A stretch of DNA of 62,769 bases, taken from contig CAMWXE010000023.1 in the NCBI GenBank assembly GCA_947178145.1, forward strand, positions 1 to 62,769. Reading direction: 5' to 3'. The position numbers and the translations under genes are program-made. Positions 1 to 8,300 of the stretch are shown here, in pieces. This DNA is from an uncultured Lachnospiraceae bacterium (GTDB lineage Bacteria > Bacillota > Clostridia > Lachnospirales > Lachnospiraceae). The notes beneath the pieces are model-generated. The model was not told the DNA's origin. It searched no databases and saw only the letters and a program-made list of their open reading frames with translations. Position 1 is the stretch's first letter, and each line of letters begins with the position of its first letter.

Positions 1-80
1 ATTTATGCGCCTGATTTTGTGGTATTTCGTGTATTTCAACCGCACAGGTGGAAAAATTTATTATTTTTTTAATTTAGGGG

Positions 81-110
81 TTGAAATGTTTGATACTTTA
101 GTGTTATACT
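81..110 (+). promoter_or_regulatory. Promoter of the tRNA-Gly gene
   Basis: TTGAAA at 81-86 and TATACT at 105-110 are separated by 18 bp, close to the sigma-A consensus, and would start transcription about 4 bp before the tRNA. Positions 1-80 hold no gene that I recognise. Confidence 0.65.
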
Positions 111-120
111 AATAGTGTTT

Positions 121-191
121 GCAGGATTAGTACATCGGTAGTACATCGGCTTCCCAAGCCGAGGAGGCGGGTTCGACTCCCGTATCCTGCT
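121..191 (+). tRNA. tRNA-Gly (anticodon CCC)
   Basis: A complete cloverleaf can be drawn. The 7-bp acceptor stem pairs GCAGGAT (121-127) with ATCCTGC (184-190), the T arm contains GGTTCGACTCC, and the anticodon stem TCGGC/GCCGA encloses the loop TTCCCAA, giving anticodon CCC, which reads glycine codon GGG. The base after the acceptor stem is T, as expected for the discriminator of a bacterial tRNA-Gly. CCA is not encoded. A short T run follows and may help termination. Confidence 0.95.
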
Positions 192-425
192 TTTTGATTT
201 CTTTATTTTCAGGAGTCTTGGACATCGGGTATGCAGGAAAGTAGTCAAAAAGGTAAATACTGCGTTACTTAAAAAATATCAGATATTTTTCTCACAGTTG
301 TAGCTTGTTCCATCAACATATTTATCATCTCCTCTGATACCCCCACCACAGCAAAAAGTGTACACAATGTCAACAGTGTACACTCGTATATAATGTTCAA
401 GAAACATTTATGTTTTTAAGTAGCA
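192..425. other. Convergent intergenic stretch with small repeats
   Basis: This lies between the tRNA and the 3' end of the permease gene and holds no convincing gene. An AT-only hairpin (272-279 with 283-290) and a second 6-bp hairpin (392-397 with 403-408, followed by TATGTTTTT) could act as weak terminators. Two identical 8-bp palindromes GTGTACAC occur at 358-365 and 376-383. On the minus strand a 16-codon frame (319-269) has GAGGAG nine bases before its ATG; it could be a tiny gene or the remnant of a longer one, but nothing more supports it. Confidence 0.4.
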
Positions 426-2621
426 CTACATCATCGTATCATCCCGCAGCACCTCAGCCAGATTGATTCCGCGCACCTTGCGCCAGCCAAGGACGTAAGC
501 CAGCGCCACAGAACCTAAAATAGCCAGCATAAACATAGAAATCGGAAGAAACGGTGCCTCTGCTAAAAACTCTGCCACCCCCATATAACTCAGCCGCAGC
601 ATATACCCCACTGCAAGCACAGCCAGCGGAACGGTAATCAGGACTGGGCGGCCTGCGATAACCATCGCTTCAATACAGAACATTTTTCTGATCGCCTCCG
701 GCGTCAGTCCCACAGACAGATACCGCGCAATCTCCCTTTTTCTCTGGCGCACAAACCCCATCGTATTGGAGAACACATTGCCGATGCCAATGATGGCAAG
801 CAAGGCGCAAAATCCCCCAAATATCGTCTGCATTCCCAAGATCTGTTTACTGTTTGTATCATACTCCTGAATACGGTTTTCAGACTCTGAATGATATTTC
901 CGGCCAATAAGCACGTCTATTTCGCCCTGCAGCGCAGTCAGCCTGTCCAATGTCGCATTTTCGCCAGCAAGAACACGAATGTAGATATCCTCCTCTGCGC
1001 CGCCAATTTGTCCCTTTATCACTTTCCATAAAGACACTGGAATGAAATGCACTAACTCATAGCGGTCAAGTGATGCATACTCCTCTCTCAAAACGGGAAC
1101 CTTCTCCGTGTAGGACAACACAGGAATCTCTGCTGCCATTTCCCTGTTTCCTGACGCCCGCAAAATCGTTGTCGCACTCTCCCCCTTTACATAGGGCATA
1201 TATACAGGGTGCCTGAAATCAGGATTTGTCACATCACAAATCCGGTTCCGCACAACTGCCCCGTCCAGTCGCGGCGCAATGCCAATCTGCTCACAGTAAT
1301 CCATAAAACTGACATCATCCAATATCACTACCGGAGCACTTACCAGCCAGCCGCTGTCCGTCTGCGCCACATACGAAGCGGACGCATGGGAAAATCCGCC
1401 AAACGCTTTCATCTCCTCGCTCATTTCCTCCTCCGTGACAATCCTCTTTGCCAGCGCTTTCTGATAAACGACAGCGCTTTCCACTCCGTCAAGCCCCTGT
1501 ATGCCTGCTGTCTCCCCAAAGAAATCAATTTCCGTGTCCTTCACTGTGACCATAATGTCCCATGCATTCTGATACCGCTCAAAATATGTCTCTCGCGTGC
1601 TGATTGTAGAGGTTGCAAAAAAGCACTGCATGAGAGTAAATGCCATAAAGGAGAGTATCAGGGACAGCGATGCCGTCCGCAGGGACCGCCGCTGTGCTTT
1701 CAGCGCATTTCCGGCCAGTTCGCCCTCTGCGCCGAACATAAGCGCCAATATGGGCGAGCTCCTTTTGCGTTTTAACTGCAGTTCGCCTGTGTTTTTAATC
1801 GCTTCCAGCGGGGTCAGCCTGCTTAGCTTTCTGGCCGGCAGCCACGCAGAAATCCATATTGTCAGGACTGTCACAAGCAATGTCAGCAAAAAGACAAGCG
1901 GATGATAGCCAAAGACCGCGTCATGCCGTCCCGCGTCATTGCCCGCCAACACATTTGACATATGCAAAATCCACCTGCCCATCACGATACCCAGCAGATT
2001 CCCCATAACCACTGGAGCAGCACACAGCACAGCCGCCTCCTGCACAAGACAGGCACGAATCTGCCTCGGCGTAGCTCCAATACTGGAAAATATTCCAAAC
2101 TGATGGACTCTCGCGTTCATGGACACCGCAAACGAATTGTGTATGATAATGATTAGAGAAAGTGATGCCATTCCCGTTATAATGATAAACAATGGAAACA
2201 GCAGCCTTGGCGCGGTATCCTGGGAATCACGTATCAAATACATTGCCAGAAGCTGATTGTGGTATGTGACCGCTTCCGGCGAAGCCCCCACCAATTCCGC
2301 AATCTGCAGAGTGTCCTGCAGAACATCTCTCATATGATTAAAATATAAGTCAACTCCTGTTTCATTGACCACCACATCTTTCACAGTGGCATAATTCCTT
2401 ATAGATTCTATATCTGCAAATGTGTCATCCACTTCCCATGTAATCCGGCTCTGCCAGCCGCCTTCCTCTAGGATAATCCGCTCAACCTCATACTTCCATA
2501 AATTGTAAAACAATCCACAGAGCAGGGACAAGAGCAGCGCTGAAATAAATGACGCCACCACGATGGAGATACCTGATGAGCGGTTGTTTTTTATATAGCC
2601 CGATGAATAATCTTTCCACAT
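426..2621 (-). CDS. ABC exporter permease, FtsX/MacB-like
   Basis: Membrane subunit of a two-component ABC exporter, partner of the ATPase gene 7 bp upstream. The 731-residue protein has an N-terminal membrane segment, an extracytoplasmic domain of about 100 residues, an FtsX-type block with the usual IFSSIGATPRQIR coupling motif, a second large extracytoplasmic domain, and a C-terminal FtsX block (RKREIARYLSVGLTPEAIRKM). This duplicated FtsX layout is typical of exporters of peptides, lipids or lipoproteins, including antimicrobial-peptide resistance pumps. An ATG 48 bp further upstream is in frame, but 2621 is preferred because GGAGG lies just before it and the ATPase stop codon is 8 bp away. 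The substrate is not predictable; the adjacent sensor kinase and regulator suggest envelope-stress control. Confidence 0.85.
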   Translation of the reverse strand: MWKDYSSGYIKNNRSSGISIVVASFISALLLSLLCGLFYNLWKYEVERIILEEGGWQSRITWEVDDTFADIESIRNYATVKDVVVNETGVDLYFNHMRDVLQDTLQIAELVGASPEAVTYHNQLLAMYLIRDSQDTAPRLLFPLFIIITGMASLSLIIIIHNSFAVSMNARVHQFGIFSSIGATPRQIRACLVQEAAVLCAAPVVMGNLLGIVMGRWILHMSNVLAGNDAGRHDAVFGYHPLVFLLTLLVTVLTIWISAWLPARKLSRLTPLEAIKNTGELQLKRKRSSPILALMFGAEGELAGNALKAQRRSLRTASLSLILSFMAFTLMQCFFATSTISTRETYFERYQNAWDIMVTVKDTEIDFFGETAGIQGLDGVESAVVYQKALAKRIVTEEEMSEEMKAFGGFSHASASYVAQTDSGWLVSAPVVILDDVSFMDYCEQIGIAPRLDGAVVRNRICDVTNPDFRHPVYMPYVKGESATTILRASGNREMAAEIPVLSYTEKVPVLREEYASLDRYELVHFIPVSLWKVIKGQIGGAEEDIYIRVLAGENATLDRLTALQGEIDVLIGRKYHSESENRIQEYDTNSKQILGMQTIFGGFCALLAIIGIGNVFSNTMGFVRQRKREIARYLSVGLTPEAIRKMFCIEAMVIAGRPVLITVPLAVLAVGYMLRLSYMGVAEFLAEAPFLPISMFMLAILGSVALAYVLGWRKVRGINLAEVLRDDTMM

Positions 2622-2628
2622 ACGCACG

Positions 2629-3309
2629 CTACCTCCGCTCTTCATCACTGAGGATACGTCCGTCCTCAATCGTTATAATACGGTCTGCCTCCAAAGCCAC
2701 CTTCTCATCATGGGTAATTAGAACACAGGTCTGCCCCAGATTGCGGTTAGAGAGTTTCAGCATATCGATAATCTCTCTGGAATTTTTCTGATCCAGATTG
2801 CCGGTCGGCTCGTCCGCCAGAAGCAGCGCCGGACGATAGATCAAAGAGCGCGCAATCGCAACCCTCTGCTGCTGCCCGCCGGAAAGCTGGTTTGGCAAAG
2901 CGTCAAGCCTGTCAGCGATGCCAAGAGAACTGACCACCTTCTCAAAGTACTCTTCGTTTGGTTTCTTCTTGTCAAGGGCAAGCGGCATCAGTATGTTTTT
3001 CCGCACAGTCAGCGTGGGAATCAGGTTGTAAAACTGATACACCAGCCCCACCTTTCTCCTGCGGAAAATTGCTGCCTGTGTCGGGTTCAATTTCGAAAGA
3101 TCTGTTCCGTCTATCGTAACTGTTCCATCTGTGGGCTTGTCAACACTGCCAAGGATATGCAGTAACGTGGACTTGCCTGAACCGGACGCCCCCATAATTG
3201 CCACAAACTCCCCCTTGCTGACGGTCAGATCAATACCGTCCAATGCCACCACCTGGTTACTGCCAGAGCCATACACCTTGCGGACTCTCTCGCATGTCAA
3301 AATATTCAT
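2629..3309 (-). CDS. ABC exporter ATPase, LolD/MacB type
   Basis: Cytoplasmic ATPase that powers the FtsX-type permease encoded downstream. The 226-residue protein shows Walker A GASGSGKST, the Q-loop YQFYNL, signature LSGGQQQR, Walker B LLLADEPTGNLD and the H-loop THD, all intact. The ADEPTGNLD wording is characteristic of the MacB/LolD/BceA group, which couples to FtsX-type permeases. Start 3309 (MNILTCERV) has AGGAGGAAG upstream; an in-frame ATG 54 bp earlier lacks such a site. It is transcribed with the permease from the promoter at about 3.4 kb. Confidence 0.92.
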   Translation of the reverse strand: MNILTCERVRKVYGSGSNQVVALDGIDLTVSKGEFVAIMGASGSGKSTLLHILGSVDKPTDGTVTIDGTDLSKLNPTQAAIFRRRKVGLVYQFYNLIPTLTVRKNILMPLALDKKKPNEEYFEKVVSSLGIADRLDALPNQLSGGQQQRVAIARSLIYRPALLLADEPTGNLDQKNSREIIDMLKLSNRNLGQTCVLITHDEKVALEADRIITIEDGRILSDEERR

Positions 3310-3395
3310 TCCACGTCTTCCTCCTGCTATCAATGTTTTCTGATCTATACCGATTCCGTGCAAAAAACTGTTCTGAATCGCTGCTGCATAATTAC

Positions 3396-3429
3396 ATTAT
3401 AGCAAACAAATGTTACAACTCAGTGACAA
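3396..3429 (-). promoter_or_regulatory. Extended -10 promoter with direct-repeat operator for the ABC exporter
   Basis: On the minus strand TATAAT (3401-3396) is preceded by TG at the extended -10 position, and no good -35 exists. Just upstream is a direct repeat, TTGTCAC (3429-3423) and TTGTAAC (3418-3412), whose starts are 11 bp apart, about one helical turn. This is the geometry of OmpR-family regulator sites next to weak -35 regions. The repeat overlaps the end of the histidine kinase gene. Binding by the regulator encoded at 4601-5272 is inferred. Confidence 0.6.
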
Positions 3430-4604
3430 TAAAACCGAATTTCAAAACATGCGCCGCCCGTCGGCATATTCCGGGCACGAATTGTTCCATTCTGGCACTC
3501 GATAATCTCTTTTGCGAGCGCTAATCCGATGCCGATACCACCCTCACTGGCATTCTGCCCCCGATAAAACCTTTCAAAGAGATGTGGGATATCTTCCCTG
3601 GCAAATCCCTGCCCTTCATCGCAAATCAGAATTTCCGTGTACAAGGGATTCTGCTCGTAAGAGCAATGAATTGTTCCGCCCGCGCTGTGTTCCATACAGT
3701 TTTTCATTAGATTGATAACCGCCTCCATCGTCCAGTCTAAATCGGCTGTGATCGCCATTTCCCCCAACTCTGGAATGTCAACAGAAACACCCGATTTGAT
3801 CAACAATTCCTGCAAATTGTCCGCCGCGAGAACAAGGACCGTGAAAACATCAATCTCCTCCTCCTGAAACACCAAAGTCCCAGCATCAAGCCGGGACAGT
3901 ATAAGCAGCGCTTCCTCCAGATGCGTCAGCCTCAAAAGCTGTTTTTGTATCTGTTCCAGCTGCTTCGCGTTATATTCTTCTTTCATCGTCTGCACTGACA
4001 GGGAAATTGCAGTGATTGGCGTTTTGATCTGATGTGCGATATTGGATAAGTTTTCCGCAAAGTCATTTTTTGTCTGCACTGCTGCATCTTTTGTCTGATA
4101 AAGAAATGTGACTGTCTTGTAGATCTCGTCTTCCAGTTTTGAAAACAGATCTTCCCCAGAAGCAGAGAGCACAGCGGCTTTTCCCATATTGACCTGTTCC
4201 AGGTACTCTGCCAAGGCCTGAATGCGCGCAGCCTCCGCTTTATTCCGATACAGAAATGCCATGGCAAAAAGAAAGGCGCCTGCCAGAAATCCTGTCATCA
4301 CAGACAATGTGCCATATCGGTAATCTGTTCTCAGAAAGTCATTGCTGCGATATCCCAATTCCGCCAGAAGATTGTGCTCCACTGTGTTGTCTGTATTTCC
4401 GTTTGTATATTCCTTCAACGCAGCAGAAATGGCCTGTCTTGCTTCCGGATCCTGTTCCAGCACTTCCCCACAGACAGCATTCAACACGTTATATTGCAAT
4501 TTGCTATAATAACAGGACATCAACATCACTGCAAACGCAGAAGCAGTCAATGCAGCAGACAGGACAAAGCCTAAAATAATCACTAAATTTTTCCGCCTGC
4601 TCAT
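3420..4604 (-). CDS. Sensor histidine kinase
   Basis: Membrane sensor of a two-component system, partner of the response regulator encoded immediately upstream with an ATGA overlap. The 394 residues give a TM helix (about 8-30), an extracytoplasmic loop of some 65 residues, a second TM (about 98-118), then the phosphoacceptor motif NIAHQIKTPIT and an HATPase domain with an N box (NLMKNCMEHS), G1 (DEGQGF), F box (LFERFYRG) and G2 (GIGIGLALAKEI). All catalytic motifs are present. The loop is longer than in the BceS group, whose sensors have almost none. The likely target is the ABC exporter operon just downstream. Confidence 0.92.
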   Translation of the reverse strand: MSRRKNLVIILGFVLSAALTASAFAVMLMSCYYSKLQYNVLNAVCGEVLEQDPEARQAISAALKEYTNGNTDNTVEHNLLAELGYRSNDFLRTDYRYGTLSVMTGFLAGAFLFAMAFLYRNKAEAARIQALAEYLEQVNMGKAAVLSASGEDLFSKLEDEIYKTVTFLYQTKDAAVQTKNDFAENLSNIAHQIKTPITAISLSVQTMKEEYNAKQLEQIQKQLLRLTHLEEALLILSRLDAGTLVFQEEEIDVFTVLVLAADNLQELLIKSGVSVDIPELGEMAITADLDWTMEAVINLMKNCMEHSAGGTIHCSYEQNPLYTEILICDEGQGFAREDIPHLFERFYRGQNASEGGIGIGLALAKEIIECQNGTIRARNMPTGGACFEIRFYCH

Positions 4605-5272
4605 ATCGTATCCTCCATGCGATAACCCACACTTCTGACTGTTTTCAGGCAGGACGGCTGGTGCAGTTTGTCCCGCAGACGTTTGACTGTAACGGTCAGT
4701 GTGTTGTTATTCACATAGTTTCCGTTCATATCCCACACCTGCTCTAAGATTCTTCCTCTGGTGACAGTCTTTCCTTTGTTCTGCATCAGATACAAAAGCA
4801 GCTGGTACTCCGCCAGACTCAGATTCACCTCCTCCGACTGGCAGGAAACCAGCCTGCGGTTTAAATCGATCGAGATTCCATCGCAGGAGAGATACTGCTC
4901 TGCCACGTTTCCTGTTCTGCGAAGCAAGGCCTGAATTCTGGAATACAGCACTTCCAGCGCAAAGGGCTTTACCACATAGTCATCTGCGCCGCTCTGAAAG
5001 CCAGCGACAATGTCGCGCGAATCGCCGCGAACCGTGAGAAAAATAACCGGCAGTTCTTTCCAAGTTCTGCGAATCCATTGACACAAGCCATCTCCATGTC
5101 CATCTGACATATTCCAGTCCAGCAAAACGATTGTCGGCACGTGGACTTTCAACGCCTGCCTGACCGCAGCGAGCGACTCACAGATCGTGACCTGAAAGTT
5201 TCTCTGTTCCAGATATTCCTTCACAATGCCCGCAATATACGCGTCATCCTCGGCATAGTATAAATCAATCAT
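4601..5272 (-). CDS. OmpR-family response regulator
   Basis: DNA-binding response regulator. The receiver domain (about 1-115) has the acidic pair in YAEDD, phosphoacceptor Asp in VLLDWNM, Thr in FLTVRG and Lys in VKPF. The winged-helix domain follows, with RGRILEQVW and NTLTVTVKRLRDKL near its end. Start 5272 puts the first beta strand (MIDLYYAEDD) at the N terminus and has a G-rich site upstream. In-frame ATGs at 5311 and 5320 would overlap the preceding gene and add residues the family does not need. It probably binds the 11-bp direct repeat at 3412-3429 (inference). It lies 31 bp behind the vWA gene, so it may also be read from that operon. Confidence 0.9.
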   Translation of the reverse strand: MIDLYYAEDDAYIAGIVKEYLEQRNFQVTICESLAAVRQALKVHVPTIVLLDWNMSDGHGDGLCQWIRRTWKELPVIFLTVRGDSRDIVAGFQSGADDYVVKPFALEVLYSRIQALLRRTGNVAEQYLSCDGISIDLNRRLVSCQSEEVNLSLAEYQLLLYLMQNKGKTVTRGRILEQVWDMNGNYVNNNTLTVTVKRLRDKLHQPSCLKTVRSVGYRMEDTI

Positions 5273-5303
5273 CTTTCCCACCCCACTTTTTTCCAAAGCT
5301 TTT

Positions 5304-8300
5304 TCAGACATTCCTGTCATCCTTTTTCTTCAATAGCTGAGAAGTATCCAGTGTCTGCTCTGACTGTCTGGGCTTTCTCTGCTTCTTTTGCTTTTTCCCT
5401 GTTTCTGCCACTTTTCTTTCAGAAGCATCTTCTGTCTCTGACACTTGTGTCATCTGCGCTGTACCGCTATGTGGCTCCCGCACAGTACTTTCCACAGACT
5501 GAGTCGTTCTCCGTCCTGTTCTGCCCGCCATCATCAGAAGGCGCTTCGGCGCATACTGAAAACGCCGCATTGCCACATCGGCCAGAAACAGGCAAACCGT
5601 AAGTGCCAGAAGCCAGTTTGTCAGAGGATAACTTTCCCGTGCCCCTGAGGAAATCCGTGTCCAGACAGAATCCTGTTCTGTGATCATCCTGCCGTACTGC
5701 TCCACAAATTGCCGATAAGCGTCCGCGCTTATATCAAACTTATATTCGTCCGAGAACTGCACAGCTGCTGCAGTTGTCATATAGTTCTGTATCTCCCCGT
5801 CTTCCATGCGGCGTATATTAAAATGATACAAGCCTGTCTGCGGCGTGGAGAGCTCTGTCGTGTATTTTCCCGGCGCTGTCGCATGGAGCTTTTCCTCCGT
5901 GACAGCACCTTTGGGATCCATGACAGTCACCAGAATCTCTGTCGCACTGCCGTAGTCACTGGTCTGATAATCCACCTGTGTCCGCTCCCCGACTGTCACT
6001 ACATTCACGCTGTCCTCGCCCATGCCGACATTTCCGGCAGAGTAGTCCACAATACGCTTCCACAGTTGGACATAGTCCTCCTGTCCGGCCAAAGCCCCTG
6101 ACCACTCGCCTGTGACGTCGCTGTTCCACGCCGCCGTCCTGCCAAGTCCATACTGCCATACCGTGAGAATCGGGTCACCCTTCTCCCCAGACACAATCAC
6201 CGGGCTGGATGCGGTCTTGGGTGTTGCGGAAATATAGCCGTAAATCACCGGCCATCCCTCTGGAAACAGATTGCCTGTCAATTCATGTCCCCTCTGTACG
6301 GACAACGAAAATACACCATTCTGGATATAGCTGTCGCCCCCCAGAAAAACTTCCTGTGCAAAAATCCTGGGAATATCGCTGGACACATCCGAGTAATAAT
6401 ATCTTCCGCCACACTTGTCCGCAAGATACTGCAGCAGACTTGTATCTGAATTATCCCCCACTGCAACGGTGGACAGGGTGATACCACTGTCTGTACAGCC
6501 GCCAATCACTTCCACAAAATTGTCTGTCTCTCCCATGCCATCCGTCAAAAGCACAATGTGCTTAATCGACGCCTCGCTTTCGGCAAGCACCCTGACCGCC
6601 TCCTGAAGTGCAGGCTTGATTGTCGTTCCGCCGCCATCACTGATCTGCTTGATTTTGTCTTTGATCGCCGTCCTGTCGTCCACCTGCCTCAGCTCCACCT
6701 GCCATTCATACTTATCGTCAAAGGTCAGAATCCCTACATAGTCCGTGTCGTTCAGGTTATCCACTGCCACCTCAGCTGCCCTGACTGCAATATCCAGATT
6801 GCTGATACCAACACTCCCTGCACTGCCCGTCATACTGCCAGAACGGTCGATTACCATGACCATCGCCATCGTGGGCATTTCATTCACACCCCGCAGCTGC
6901 ATTTCCACCGGCAGTACTGTCTCCAGCACTGTATCACGGTAACCGCCCAGCGCGAAGCTGTCCTCTCCGCCGCAGCAGATAAACCCACAGCCGTAATCTT
7001 TTACATACGTCTCCAGATTATCCAGAAACTTCTCCGGCAATTCATCAATGTAAGTGTTTACCAATATTATAGACTTATAGTCCAACATGTCGTCGATATT
7101 GTCGGGCACATTGCGCGCAGAAACCACGCTGAAATCGCAGCCAGCTGCACTCAGCACGGAGGCAAAGGCCGACGTATTGACACTGCGCCCTGAAATGACC
7201 AGAATCCGCGGCGGTGTCTCCACCACAGAGCAGGCACTGTAAAAATCATTCTCCTGACAGGTATCCCCCTGCGCCTGTACCTGAACACGCAGATTCTCTG
7301 TCGCACCGCTGCCTGTATCGGCATCCACCTGTGCGCTGAACACAAAACGATTGCTTCCCTTGTTCAGATGCACGCTGTTTGCCGCTGTCTGGCTGCTGCC
7401 GTTGTAGAGTGCAATCACGGCATCTGTGTCATAATTGCTCTCAACGATTACTGTGATGGAATATTTATCACCGGGATGTAAATAAGCTGGCAGTGTAACG
7501 TTGTCAACATAGGCATCCGGCGTCTCCTCATTTTCGTACAACAGTGTCAGAAGCTCCGCCTGGCTTGCAGTCAGAGCCTGTGCCATGTTGCGGATATCCC
7601 CCCTCGTCTCCTTGCCGTCCGTGAGCACCACAAGCCGCTTGCTGTACTCCCCGGGAATCAGTGTAAGCGCCTTGGAAACTGCCTCCTCAAAGTTTGTCGC
7701 CGCCTTTTCAGGGAGTGTCAGCAACCCGCCATAATGGTGTTCCGATGTCAGAAACTGCTCCACGAGCGCATCTTTTCCAAAAGTCACAATACCATAGGTA
7801 TTTCCCGATGGCATCTCGGAAATGGTCTTCTGCAAATACTGTTCCGCCTCTTCGAGATGCTCCTCGTTGCTGTTGGAGAGATCTACCACAAAGACAGTGG
7901 CCGTCTTTCCACTCCCTTTGTAAATCCGTATGCCAAAAAACGCCAGAAGCATACACAGAAGCACTGTCCCCCGCACAATCCAGTAAAATTTCCCCCGATA
8001 GCGCATCTGACGTACATAGACAATCCACTCAATCACCAGAAACACCAGTGCCAACAGGATAAATAGATGCCGGAGGGTTTGCTTTACCTTCTGCTGACGC
8101 ACCGCATCCGAGCTGTTTGCCGGAAGATTTTCCAAGTCCGCTGTCTCTCTGCCGTCTGACTCTGTGGCCGTCTGGAAACGCACCACATAGCTTTCCTGGT
8201 AATCCGCATTCCCGAGTGTGTACAGACCCGCCTTGCCCGGGCGGCTCTCAAACTGGCTTCTGTCCAGCTCCGCCCATGGCTGCAGGGCAATCTCCTCCCC

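Noticed and set aside
121..425. Integration site or mobile-element remnant next to the tRNA-Gly
   Set aside because: No duplicated tRNA 3' end, integrase or transposase is visible in the window.
1209..1775. A 188-codon plus-strand frame opposite the FtsX permease
   Set aside because: Cys/His/Arg-rich shadow of a well supported minus-strand gene.
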